A stretch of 5,361 bases of DNA, from the NCBI GenBank assembly GCA_030635045.1, contig DAOVZP010000143.1, forward strand, positions 1 to 5,361, read 5' to 3'. Origin of the DNA: Bacteroidota bacterium. Its GTDB lineage: Bacteria; Bacteroidota; Bacteroidia; Bacteroidales; B18-G4. The position numbers and the translations under genes are program-made. Each line of letters starts with the position of its first letter. Position 1 is the first letter of the stretch. The notes under the pieces were generated by a model. That model saw nothing but the letters and a program-made list of their open reading frames with translations. It had not been told where the DNA came from and made no database searches. Shown here in pieces: positions 1 through 5,361 of the stretch.

Positions 1-240
1 CTGCAAAAATTTAGCCTGCTGCTGGATGAACATGAAGAGATCATGTCAGATATATTGCAGCAACCAAAGATAAAAGAGGAACGCTTCCCTGACTTCCCGG
101 GCAGCATTAAATCGCTCGGTGCATGGGGCGGGGATTTTTTGTTGGCCTCAAGCGAAATTGGCATTGATGAAATAAAATCTTATTTTAGCAAAAAAGGCCT
201 GGAAGTTATCTTTGCCTTTGATGATTTAATTTTATACTGA
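1..240 (+). CDS. GHMP kinase, GYDIA family, C-terminal fragment (candidate phosphomevalonate kinase)
   Basis: The frame is open from base 1, so only the last 79 residues of a longer protein are present; the ATG at 43 is internal, not a start. The fragment carries SIKSLGAWGGDFLLAS (fragment residues 35-50), the glycine-rich C-terminal motif of GHMP kinases in the form I associate with the Bacteroidota GYDIA family, and ends in a short beta/alpha tail before TGA. GHMP kinases transfer the ATP gamma-phosphate to small hydroxylated or phosphorylated substrates in the cytoplasm. Next to mevalonate kinase and diphosphomevalonate decarboxylase, the missing step is phosphomevalonate kinase, so that is the inferred role. 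The ATP-binding N-terminus lies outside the window, so catalytic residues cannot be checked. Family assignment is good; substrate is inference. Confidence 0.8.
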   Translation: MQKFSLLLDEHEEIMSDILQQPKIKEERFPDFPGSIKSLGAWGGDFLLASSEIGIDEIKSYFSKKGLEVIFAFDDLILY

Positions 241-247
241 TACGTTC

Positions 248-349
248 TTTTTTTAACCACAAAGGAAACTCCAAGGCTTCACAAAGGTCCACTAAGATTT
301 GCTTTGTGAAACTTTGTGTTGTACTTCGTGATACTTTGTGGTAAAAAAA
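248..349. repeat. Inverted repeat with phased CTTTGTG motifs
   Basis: T7-A-ACCACAAAG (248-264) faces CTTTGTGGT-A7 (334-349): about 16 bp pair with a single bulged A. Inside, TTCACAAAG (278-286) pairs perfectly with CTTTGTGAA (302-310) around a 15-nt loop. The right half also holds four direct copies of CTTTGTG or CTTCGTG starting at 302, 312, 324 and 334. It fills most of the 168-bp gap before mvaD. A T-tract precedes the stem and an A-tract follows it, so it is not a normal intrinsic terminator for the upstream gene. Related elements lie at 2485-2523 and 4752-4834. No open frame worth calling is present. Function unknown. Confidence 0.8.
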
Positions 350-408
350 TCGGGCACAAAACTCATAATTTTCGTTAACCATTTCCATTAAATCAATAGT
401 ACAAACGC

Positions 409-1431
409 ATGAATAAGGTTCATTGGCAAAGCCCCTCTAACATAGCCCTGGTCAAGTACTGGGGCAAGCATGGTGTGCAGCTGCCAAGCAACCCTAACCT
501 CAGCTTTTCGCTGAGCGAATGCAACACTTCTACAGAGCTTCAGTGGAAAGAAGGTAATGGCAGGGTCGATCTTGTGCTCAATGGTGAAAGCAAGGAACGT
601 TACACCGCCCGTATCCGCGATTACATCAGATCTATCGACTCCCAATTTCCGATGCTGATGGAGCTGGATCTTCATATCGATTCAACGAACACCTTCCCGC
701 ATTCGGCAGGCATTGCCTCTTCGGCATCGGCCATGAGCAGCCTGGCGCTCTGCCTCTGCTCCATGGAAGAAGAGATCACCGGCAAGAAGCTGCCCGAGGA
801 CAAATTCTTCCAAAGGGCCTCCAACATCGCCCGCCTTGGATCCGGAAGTGCCGCCCGCTCTGTCTATGGTGGATTTGTAAGCTGGGGCAAGTCGGATAAG
901 CTGCCCGGCAGCAGCGATAAATACGGCTCTCCCCTGCCATTTGAGGTACATGAGAGCTTTAGTGACTTGCGTGACACCATCCTCATTGTCGATGAGCGTA
1001 TCAAGCCGGTAAGCAGCAGGGCCGGGCACAAACGCATGGCAAAGCACCCCTATGCACAGCAGCGTTTCAAGCTGGCAAGAAAGAACTTTGCCGACCTGAC
1101 AGAAGCCCTTAAAAAGGGCGACGACCCGAACTTCATCCGCATCGTGGAAGCCGAAGCCCTGGGATTACACTCCCTCATGATGAGCTCCAACCCGGGCTAC
1201 GTACTACTCAAGGCCAATACCATGAATATCATCCACAGGATCAGGGCTTTCCGGGAGCTGAGCTGCATCCCCTTCTGTTATACACTGGATGCCGGCCCCA
1301 ACGTTCACCTACTATATCACGACAATGATTCATCAGAGCTGGAAGAGTTCATCACTGAGGAATTATTGTTATATTGCAGCGACAAATACCGGATCGATGA
1401 CCATATCGGTACAGGTCCGAAGAAACTGTAA
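409..1431 (+). CDS. mvaD: Diphosphomevalonate decarboxylase
   Basis: A 340-residue cytoplasmic enzyme that uses ATP to convert mevalonate 5-diphosphate to isopentenyl diphosphate, CO2 and ADP, the last step of the mevalonate route. Visible motifs: the N-terminal SNIALVKYWGK (10-20) with the Lys-Tyr-Trp-Gly-Lys signature that contacts the diphosphate; the phosphate-binding loop HSAGIASSASAMS (98-110); ARLGSGSAARSVYGG (141-155), with Ser145/147 and Arg150 matching the substrate-binding Ser/Arg of the family; and YTLDAGPNVHLLY (291-303), in which Asp294 is the expected catalytic aspartate. Length is normal for the family and all expected key residues are present. The ATG at 409 puts the signature where orthologues have it; its leader is A-rich without a Shine-Dalgarno site. 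The following kinase starts 8 bp after the stop, so the two form an operon. The function call is firm. Confidence 0.96.
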   Translation: MNKVHWQSPSNIALVKYWGKHGVQLPSNPNLSFSLSECNTSTELQWKEGNGRVDLVLNGESKERYTARIRDYIRSIDSQFPMLMELDLHIDSTNTFPHSAGIASSASAMSSLALCLCSMEEEITGKKLPEDKFFQRASNIARLGSGSAARSVYGGFVSWGKSDKLPGSSDKYGSPLPFEVHESFSDLRDTILIVDERIKPVSSRAGHKRMAKHPYAQQRFKLARKNFADLTEALKKGDDPNFIRIVEAEALGLHSLMMSSNPGYVLLKANTMNIIHRIRAFRELSCIPFCYTLDAGPNVHLLYHDNDSSELEEFITEELLLYCSDKYRIDDHIGTGPKKL

Positions 1432-1439
1432 ATCGGGGA

Positions 1440-2405
1440 ATGACCAACAGGCCTGAAGTGTTTTATGCCAAGATCATGCTCTTCGGAGAGTATAGCGTGA
1501 TCTGTGATTCCATGGGGCTCACCATCCCTTATGCCCACTTTAAGGGCGAGTTGAGCTTTCTGAACAAATACCGTTATACCGACCATGACTTCGCCATCGA
1601 CTCCAATAATATGCTGCGGGAGTACCACACACATTTAAAAGGATTACATGACACAGGGGAACTGCTTTGTACACTCGACCTGGAGCACTTCCATAAAGAC
1701 CTCGACAAGAACCTCTTTTTCGAATCAACTATCCCGCAGGGCTTTGGCATCGGCAGCTCGGGAGCTTTATGTGCAGCAATATATCAGCGCTATGCGCAGA
1801 ATAAGATCCGCTCACAGCGCAACCTGAAGCAGAAAGAGGTGGTCAGGCTGAAGGCTATCTTCGCACAGATGGAAAATTACTTCCATGGTATCAGCAGCGG
1901 CATCGATCCCTTGAACTGCTACCTCAAATACCCTTTGCTTATCAATGGCGAGACCGGCATACGCGTGGTGGGAATCCCTCGAAATAAATTCCCTGTCGAG
2001 GGTGCTATCTTCCTCGTCGACACCGGAAAACCCGGCATCACCCAGCCACTGGTAAACCTCTTCTTCGAGAAGTGCCAGGACCCGGCCTTCGACAAACTGG
2101 TGAAGGAGACCCTCATCCCGCTCAACAATAAATGCATACGCTCTCTGCTGGAAGGCAAGACCGATGTGTTCTTCCCGGTTTTGCATGATCTGTCGAAATT
2201 CCAGTATGAGCACCTGCGGCCCATGATCCCCGAGCCCGTAATGAGCATCTGGAAAGCCGGCCTCGACAAAAAAGTATATTCCCTGAAGCTTTGCGGCAGC
2301 GGCGGCGGTGGCTTTATCCTGGGTTTTACAAAAGATTTTGAAGCAAGCCTGAAATCGCTGAAGAGCCAGGGACAGAGGGTTATTGCGGTTTATAAGAACA
2401 GCTAA
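1440..2405 (+). CDS. mvk: Mevalonate kinase-like GHMP kinase
   Basis: A 321-residue GHMP kinase, predicted to phosphorylate mevalonate to mevalonate 5-phosphate with ATP in the cytoplasm. Three family motifs are visible in order: AKIMLFGEYSVICDSMG (10-26), the N-terminal substrate/ATP motif; PQGFGIGSSGALCAA (99-113), the ATP phosphate loop; and CGSGGGGFILGF (285-296), the C-terminal glycine motif. Between them, MENYFHGISSGIDPLNCY (144-161) matches the mevalonate kinase Glu-x6-His-Gly-x-Ser-Ser-Gly-x-Asp region, making Glu145 and Asp156 the likely Mg-binding and catalytic acids. The 8-bp gap after mvaD implies co-transcription and probably translational coupling; GGGGA abuts the ATG, too close to act as a standard ribosome site. 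The alternative is phosphomevalonate kinase, but LFGEYSV fits mevalonate kinase better. GHMP kinase is certain; the substrate is likely. Confidence 0.88.
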   Translation: MTNRPEVFYAKIMLFGEYSVICDSMGLTIPYAHFKGELSFLNKYRYTDHDFAIDSNNMLREYHTHLKGLHDTGELLCTLDLEHFHKDLDKNLFFESTIPQGFGIGSSGALCAAIYQRYAQNKIRSQRNLKQKEVVRLKAIFAQMENYFHGISSGIDPLNCYLKYPLLINGETGIRVVGIPRNKFPVEGAIFLVDTGKPGITQPLVNLFFEKCQDPAFDKLVKETLIPLNNKCIRSLLEGKTDVFFPVLHDLSKFQYEHLRPMIPEPVMSIWKAGLDKKVYSLKLCGSGGGGFILGFTKDFEASLKSLKSQGQRVIAVYKNS

Positions 2406-2409
2406 CTGT

Positions 2410-2441
2410 GGTGTTGGGTGTTAGGTGTTGGGTGTTGGGTG
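2410..2441. repeat. Heptamer tandem array GGTGTTG, 4.5 units
   Basis: Units at 2410, 2417, 2424 and 2431 read GGTGTTG, GGTGTTA, GGTGTTG, GGTGTTG, followed by a partial GGTG. The array begins 4 bp after the mevalonate kinase stop codon. It is the left arm of an inverted pair with the array at 2573-2607; see the separate entry. Confidence 0.9.
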
Positions 2442-2442
2442 A

Positions 2443-2477
2443 ATATTCGATATTTGATATTTGATATTCGATATTCT
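2443..2477. repeat. Heptamer tandem array ATATTYG, 5 units
   Basis: Five consecutive 7-mers starting at 2443: ATATTCG, ATATTTG, ATATTTG, ATATTCG, ATATTCT. Differences are confined to C/T at position 6 and the last base of the last unit. It follows the previous array by one base with an unrelated unit sequence but the same period. Confidence 0.9.
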
Positions 2478-2484
2478 TAATGGC

Positions 2485-2523
2485 CTTTGTGCATCCTTTG
2501 TGATGTACTTTGCGCCCTTTGTG
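2485..2523. repeat. CTTTGTG direct repeats spaced 9-12 nt
   Basis: CTTTGTG at 2485, 2496 and 2517, with CTTTGCG at 2508, give spacings of 11, 12 and 9 nt, close to one DNA helical turn. This matches the right half of the element at 302-342 in motif and spacing. Here the complementary ACAAAG arm is missing, so it looks like a half-element. Confidence 0.75.
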
Positions 2524-2532
2524 TTTAAAAAC

Positions 2533-2567
2533 AATTCAAAATAAAAAATTCAACATTAAACATTAAA
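2533..2567. repeat. AT-rich heptamer array AATTCAA/CATTAAA, 5 units
   Basis: Read in 7-base steps from 2533: AATTCAA, AATAAAA, AATTCAA, CATTAAA, CATTAAA. Units 1 and 3 are identical, as are units 4 and 5. The low complexity makes this weaker than the neighbouring arrays, but the period of 7 is the same as theirs. Confidence 0.65.
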
Positions 2568-2572
2568 TACCA

Positions 2573-2607
2573 CCCAACGCCCAACGCCTAACGCCCAAAG
2601 CCCAACA
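2573..2607. repeat. Heptamer tandem array CCCAACG, 5 units
   Basis: Units from 2573: CCCAACG, CCCAACG, CCTAACG, CCCAAAG, CCCAACA. The array ends 3 bp before the ATG of the dehydrogenase at 2611, so it occupies the place of that gene's ribosome-binding region, and no Shine-Dalgarno site is left. Confidence 0.9.
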
Positions 2608-2610
2608 TAA

Positions 2611-3420
2611 ATGAAACAAGCCATCATAATAACCGGTGCCGCCGGCGGACTGGGAAAAGCCATTGTAGATACATGTTTATCTGCATTTCCTGAACTGCTT
2701 ATCGTTGCTACTGATATATCACCGGATATCGGATCCATGCCTGATAATGATCATATCCTGAAGATGAAGGTGGATGTGACCGATGAAGACTCTATTATCG
2801 CGCTGCGGAAGGCATTGGAAGAAATGGGAGTGCACACCTGGGCCATCGTAAACAATGCCGGGGTATCAGATTTCTTTCCCGTTTCGGAGAAAGAGAAAGA
2901 TGCGCTGGAAAAGATGTTTGCCATAAACACCTTTGGTGCGGTGAACATGGTGCGGGTATTCTTGCCACATCTGTTGGAGACGAAGGGCCGCGTAGTGAAT
3001 ATCAGTAGCGAGAGCGTGCGTTTGCCCGCCGCATTCCATCCTTATGCAGCAAGCAAGATCGCCCTGGAAGCCTTGAGCGTAAGCATGCGTAACGAGCTGG
3101 ACCTGCAGGGCATAAAGCTTAGCATCATCCGTCCGGGAGCCATCAACACCATGCTTCTCGACGACCTTTATAATATGAAAGAACGCATTGGCGAGAGTAT
3201 TTACAAAGAATATCTCCTCAACTTTGCCACCAAAGCCCCGGGGGAGATCGGGAAGATCAGCAAGCCCACCGATGTTGCTGCAGTAGTGGTTAAAGCACTG
3301 ACAAGTTCTAAACCAAAACGCTATTACCGGGTGAATAATAATCCGAAGCTAAGGGTAGCAGCACTCCTCCCTCATAGGATCCGTGATTATTTCATGAGAA
3401 AAATGCTGGAAAGTTCCTAG
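2611..3420 (+). CDS. SDR family NAD(P)-dependent oxidoreductase
   Basis: A 269-residue classical short-chain dehydrogenase/reductase, cytoplasmic or loosely membrane-associated. The Rossmann nucleotide motif TGAAGGLG lies at 8-15, VDVTD at 54-58, NNAG at 81-84, the catalytic Asn in INTFG at 106, Ser132/Ser133 in NISS, and YAASK at 145-149 gives the catalytic Tyr145 and Lys149; RPGAINT (174-180) follows. Asp35 at the end of the second strand suggests NAD(H) over NADP(H), by family rule. The C-terminal basic stretch (PKLRVAALLPHRIRDYFMRK, 245-264) resembles retinol/steroid-dehydrogenase-like SDRs, but the substrate cannot be named. The start is set by the Rossmann motif lying directly behind it. 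It follows mevalonate kinase by 205 bp of repeats and may be a separate unit. Its stop codon sits inside a heptamer array. Confidence 0.93.
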   Translation: MKQAIIITGAAGGLGKAIVDTCLSAFPELLIVATDISPDIGSMPDNDHILKMKVDVTDEDSIIALRKALEEMGVHTWAIVNNAGVSDFFPVSEKEKDALEKMFAINTFGAVNMVRVFLPHLLETKGRVVNISSESVRLPAAFHPYAASKIALEALSVSMRNELDLQGIKLSIIRPGAINTMLLDDLYNMKERIGESIYKEYLLNFATKAPGEIGKISKPTDVAAVVVKALTSSKPKRYYRVNNNPKLRVAALLPHRIRDYFMRKMLESS

Positions 3421-3451
3421 TACCGAGTGCCGAATGCCGAGTGGCTAGTGC
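3417..3451. repeat. Heptamer array CGAGTGC/CTAGTGC overlapping the SDR stop codon
   Basis: Five 7-mers from 3417: CTAGTAC, CGAGTGC, CGAATGC, CGAGTGG, CTAGTGC. The first contains the TAG stop (3418-3420) of the dehydrogenase, so the array begins inside the coding sequence. It sits in the 108-bp gap between two convergent genes. Confidence 0.8.
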
Positions 3452-3481
3452 CTATTTGAAAGTAAAATTGAATAAATTATT

Positions 3482-3502
3482 TAGTTTAAAAATTATAAAC
3501 TA
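3482..3502. terminator. Weak AT-only hairpin between convergent genes
   Basis: TAGTTTA (3482-3488) and TAAACTA (3496-3502) are a perfect 7-bp inverted repeat around a 7-nt loop, between the stops of two converging genes. It has no strong GC core and no clear T-tract on either side, so a terminating role for both genes is only suggested by position. Confidence 0.25.
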
Positions 3503-3528
3503 CACTTAGGAACTAATCAACGCCAGGT

Positions 3529-4620
3529 CTATCTTTTTATCACCATATTGGAATGATAAACATCCTTGCCGGAGATCGTAATAATATAAACGCCTGACTC
3601 CATATCACTTCCATCCCAGACCAGGGAAGATGTACCTGAGCCTGGCTCCTTGTTGATCAATTCTGTTATTAATTTACCGCTGAGATCATATACTGACACC
3701 TTGATATGTGAAGACGACGAAAGATCAAAATTAATATTGATACGATCAGTGAACGGATTTGGATGGACCCGAATTGATCCGGTGCCATCCGGCAATAGTT
3801 CATCCACCACAACGGGAGTGATCGGTAAGAAAATGATAGTATCGGCACTGAAGTTTGGAACCGCAAGAACATCATTTATTTTGTTATAAAAGATATCTGC
3901 CGGATCAGAATACCCTCCTGCAATTATCTCCGGGGGATTTGTAAATGCAGCATCATAGCGATACACCCTGTCCATGGTCCATGATGAAAAATAGTAATTC
4001 CCCTCATTGTCCACAGTCAAACCATCAATGGCACTTATCCCCGTTTGTACAATTGTTGAAAGGCTGAGATCATCCAGGTTAACAGACAGGATTGGACGCC
4101 CGGCCAGCAGGCAGTTTAACACCAATAGTCGATTGTTAAGCTCATCGAACAATATCCCATTTGGATAACCCAGGCCATTTTCGATCAGGGTTGTGTACGT
4201 CATATCAGACATATTAACCCTGAATATTTTATTGGCATCACAATCGGTTACGTAGAGGTTTCCCGACATATCTGAGGTAATGTCGTTGAGCAACTCTTTT
4301 TCAGGGATATCTACATGAAAACAAATCTCACCGCTTGAAAGCAAGAATCCTACAATTCCTGAATACGGCCCTTCATTGGATGAAACAAAAAGGGTATCCC
4401 CTACAATATGTAATCCAAGGGTATATGTCAGATCTGTATTGAAATAGCTTTGTTGTCCGGAGCTGTCTATCTGAACGATCTGACCATCTCCACAATTGGA
4501 AACAAGATATCGATCATATATCGAATCATATACCACACTTTCGGGATTATTCAGAAGATTCTGTGCATTAGACAGATGCAGGGTAAAAACGAATACAAGT
4601 AAAATATATGCCTTTTTCAT
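3529..4620 (-). CDS. Secreted SMP-30/NHL-like beta-propeller with type IX secretion sorting domain
   Basis: A 363-residue exported protein. Residues 1-19 are a signal peptide (Lys-Lys, hydrophobic core, cleavage near Ala19-Gln20). Residues 24-267 hold about five or six blade-like repeats with recurring motifs NNPESVVYD (24-32), LLNDITSD (110-117), GYPNGILFD (151-159), AIDGLTVD (197-204) and DPADIFYN (239-246). Their Glu27, Asn112, Asn154 and Asp199 recall the metal-site pattern of SMP-30/gluconolactonase proteins. Residues 283-363 match the type A sorting tail of the type IX system: RVHPNPFTDRINI, VYDLSGKLI, WDG, ESGVYIITI and a final Lys-Arg. It is therefore predicted to cross the outer membrane by that system and be anchored or released. 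Substrate or enzymatic activity is unknown. The gene is visibly richer in A+T than the mevalonate genes (22 G/C in 4201-4260 against 36 in 781-840). Confidence 0.9.
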   Translation of the reverse strand: MKKAYILLVFVFTLHLSNAQNLLNNPESVVYDSIYDRYLVSNCGDGQIVQIDSSGQQSYFNTDLTYTLGLHIVGDTLFVSSNEGPYSGIVGFLLSSGEICFHVDIPEKELLNDITSDMSGNLYVTDCDANKIFRVNMSDMTYTTLIENGLGYPNGILFDELNNRLLVLNCLLAGRPILSVNLDDLSLSTIVQTGISAIDGLTVDNEGNYYFSSWTMDRVYRYDAAFTNPPEIIAGGYSDPADIFYNKINDVLAVPNFSADTIIFLPITPVVVDELLPDGTGSIRVHPNPFTDRININFDLSSSSHIKVSVYDLSGKLITELINKEPGSGTSSLVWDGSDMESGVYIITISGKDVYHSNMVIKR

Positions 4621-4651
4621 ATAATTATTTGTTAGAGTTTATGTTATAGCA

Positions 4652-4659
4652 TAAATATA
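4652..4659 (-). promoter_or_regulatory. Possible -7 element for the beta-propeller gene
   Basis: On the minus strand this reads TATATTTA, one base off the Bacteroidota TAnnTTTG element, about 32 bp upstream of the start codon. There is no well-spaced upstream TTTG partner and the region is AT-rich, so chance is a serious alternative. Confidence 0.25.
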
Positions 4660-4751
4660 ATGCCCAAAAATCTACAAAACCAGTACAAGTTAATGAACGG
4701 ATGTTTTGGATTCACCAGTCGCGTATTTGGATACATTTAAAATTAAACAGC

Positions 4752-4834
4752 GCCACAGGGACTCAGAGTCACTGAGGAACACAGCAGGGTTTACAATTGA
4801 ACTGTGTAACTCTGTGTTTCAGTGCCTCCGTGGC
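4752..4834. repeat. Imperfect inverted repeat, divergent relative of the CTTTGTG element
   Basis: GCCAC (4752-4756) pairs with GTGGC (4830-4834), CACTGA (4770-4775) with TCAGTG (4819-4824), and ACACAG (4779-4784) with CTGTGT (4802-4807), all nested on one axis with a 17-nt loop. The right half carries CTGTGTA, CTGTGTT, CAGTGCC and CCGTGGC at 9-11-nt steps, like the phased CTTTGTG copies at 302-342. It lies between divergent genes, about 40 bp before the WG-repeat gene. The rest of this 255-bp gap shows no gene. Confidence 0.7.
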
Positions 4835-4852
4835 AATAGAATTTAGAATTAT

Positions 4853-4860
4853 TATCTTTG
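4853..4860 (+). promoter_or_regulatory. Candidate TAnnTTTG (-7) promoter element for the WG-repeat gene
   Basis: TATCTTTG is an exact match to the TAnnTTTG element used by the primary sigma factor of Bacteroidota, 15 bp before the ATG at 4876. I see no clear TTTG at the -33 spacing. Transcription would begin about 10 nt before the start codon, giving a very short leader. Confidence 0.45.
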
Positions 4861-4875
4861 AAAAAATCGATCACC

Positions 4876-5361
4876 ATGAAACCAATCTTCACATATATCC
4901 TGATCATCCTGTTTTCTATAAGCCTTTCTGCACAAGAAATAACAAACAGGATCCCCTTCCTGGATGGAGACAAGTGGGGTTATGCAAATAATACGGGTGA
5001 GCTGGTAATTGCTGCTATTTATGACGAGGCATTCCCCTTTTATGAAGGAGCAGCGAAAGTGAAAGAAGGTGGGTTTTACGGTCTGATAGACGAGAACGGC
5101 AACATCATGGTGCCCACAACACTGGAGAGCCTGGGCGAGTGGCGTGAGGGCATGATCCGCTACAGCAAGGGCGGGAAGGATGGTTTTTACGACAACCATG
5201 GCATACGTGTGGTGGGGGCGCAGTACGGCCTGGCCTCCGAATTTTATGAGGGCCGCGCTTATGTGAAACAAACACGCATGTTCGGCTATATCGACAAAGA
5301 AGGACGGAGCGTGGCCCCCTTTCGCTATATGGAAGCCTTTGTGTTCAGCGACGGCATGGCC
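4876..5361 (+). CDS. Secreted WG-repeat protein, 3' end beyond the window
   Basis: The frame from ATG 4876 stays open for 162 codons to the right edge, so the C-terminus is missing. Residues 1-20 (MKPIFTYILI, then ILFSISLSAQ) are a signal peptide with likely cleavage at Ala19-Gln20, so the protein is exported to the periplasm or beyond. The rest is a string of WG repeats, each with an aromatic-Gly-Tyr/Leu-x-Asp-x-x-Gly core: WGYANNTG (34-41), YGLIDENG (68-75), GFYDNHG (103-109) and FGYIDKEG (136-143), with Tyr-Glu-Gly or Ser-Asp-Gly turns between them. WG repeats have no single known function; binding or structural roles are guessed for the family. The leader is A-rich with no Shine-Dalgarno site, normal for the phylum. 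It is divergent from the beta-propeller gene and probably monocistronic or first in its unit. Confidence 0.88.
   Translation, partial: MKPIFTYILIILFSISLSAQEITNRIPFLDGDKWGYANNTGELVIAAIYDEAFPFYEGAAKVKEGGFYGLIDENGNIMVPTTLESLGEWREGMIRYSKGGKDGFYDNHGIRVVGAQYGLASEFYEGRAYVKQTRMFGYIDKEGRSVAPFRYMEAFVFSDGMA

Larger units (their letters stand above)
2412..2600. repeat. Long inverted repeat formed by two heptamer arrays
   Basis: The reverse complement of 2573-2600 lines up with 2412-2439 unit for unit. The variant unit TGTTAGG (2419-2425) falls opposite CCTAACG (2587-2593), and the two units inside it (2426-2439) face CCCAACG copies (2573-2586). In these three units the only differences are T against C, which become G-U pairs in RNA; the outermost unit has one such T/C difference plus one true mismatch. 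A transcript reading from the kinase into the dehydrogenase could form a stem of about 28 bp closing a loop of about 133 nt and ending near the start codon. The fold is inferred; the complementarity is seen. Confidence 0.8.

Noticed and set aside
248..349. Intrinsic terminator of the GYDIA kinase gene
   Set aside because: The stem is followed by an A-tract on the plus strand, and the T-tract lies before it, the wrong order for plus-strand termination.
388..1047. Minus-strand open frames opposite mvaD
   Set aside because: They arise from the codon pattern of the GC-rich mvaD gene; the plus strand holds all catalytic motifs.
1812..2269. Two overlapping minus-strand open frames
   Set aside because: Both are antisense to conserved mevalonate kinase sequence and show no recognisable motif or start context.
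2406..2610. Possible CRISPR array
   Set aside because: Repeats are 7 bp, directly adjacent and without spacers of constant length; no cas gene is nearby.
4693..4740. Tiny 15-codon open frame in the divergent gap
   Set aside because: Too short, with no ribosome site, hydrophobic segment or other support.
4797..4991. Plus-strand open frame of 64 codons starting inside the inverted repeat
   Set aside because: It is out of frame with the WG-repeat gene, overlaps its signal peptide, and is cysteine-rich without any family resemblance.
4852..5271. Open frame of 139 codons on the minus strand
   Set aside because: It lies opposite the WG-repeat gene, whose signal peptide and repeats are unmistakable on the plus strand; the minus product shows no family features.

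Overview
The window looks like chromosomal DNA from a free-living or environmental member of the Bacteroidota. The case rests on four things: a C-terminal secretion domain of the type IX (Por) system on one gene, a kinase C-terminus matching the Bacteroidota GYDIA family of GHMP kinases, gene starts without Shine-Dalgarno sites but with A-rich leaders, and a TAnnTTTG-type promoter element. Genus and species cannot be told from the sequence.

Layout. Bases 1-240 are the 3' end of a GHMP-family kinase (GYDIA type). A 168-bp gap with an inverted repeat follows. Next come diphosphomevalonate decarboxylase (409-1431) and a mevalonate-kinase-like protein (1440-2405), only 8 bp apart and surely co-transcribed. 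A 205-bp gap made almost wholly of short tandem repeats separates these from a classical short-chain dehydrogenase/reductase (2611-3420). Convergent to it is a secreted SMP-30/NHL-like beta-propeller with a type IX sorting tail (4620-3529, minus strand). A 255-bp divergent gap leads to a secreted WG-repeat protein (4876 to the right edge, truncated).

How the genes work together. The three left-hand genes all belong to the GHMP superfamily and together fit the ATP-dependent steps of the lower mevalonate pathway, from mevalonate to isopentenyl diphosphate: mevalonate kinase, a candidate phosphomevalonate kinase (the GYDIA protein, by elimination) and diphosphomevalonate decarboxylase. The dehydrogenase has no visible tie to that pathway. 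The two right-hand genes encode exported proteins of unknown role and are probably separate transcription units.

The most striking non-coding signal is in the gaps. Every gap longer than 10 bp carries short repeats of one of two kinds: heptamer tandem arrays (six arrays by my count, with different heptamers but always period 7), and CTTTGTG-type direct/inverted repeats spaced 9-12 nt apart. In the gap before the dehydrogenase two heptamer arrays form an inverted pair, and even the variant unit sits in mirror position. I see no convincing new multi-gene system, CRISPR array, transposase, tRNA or rRNA. The repeat architecture is the part most worth a second look.
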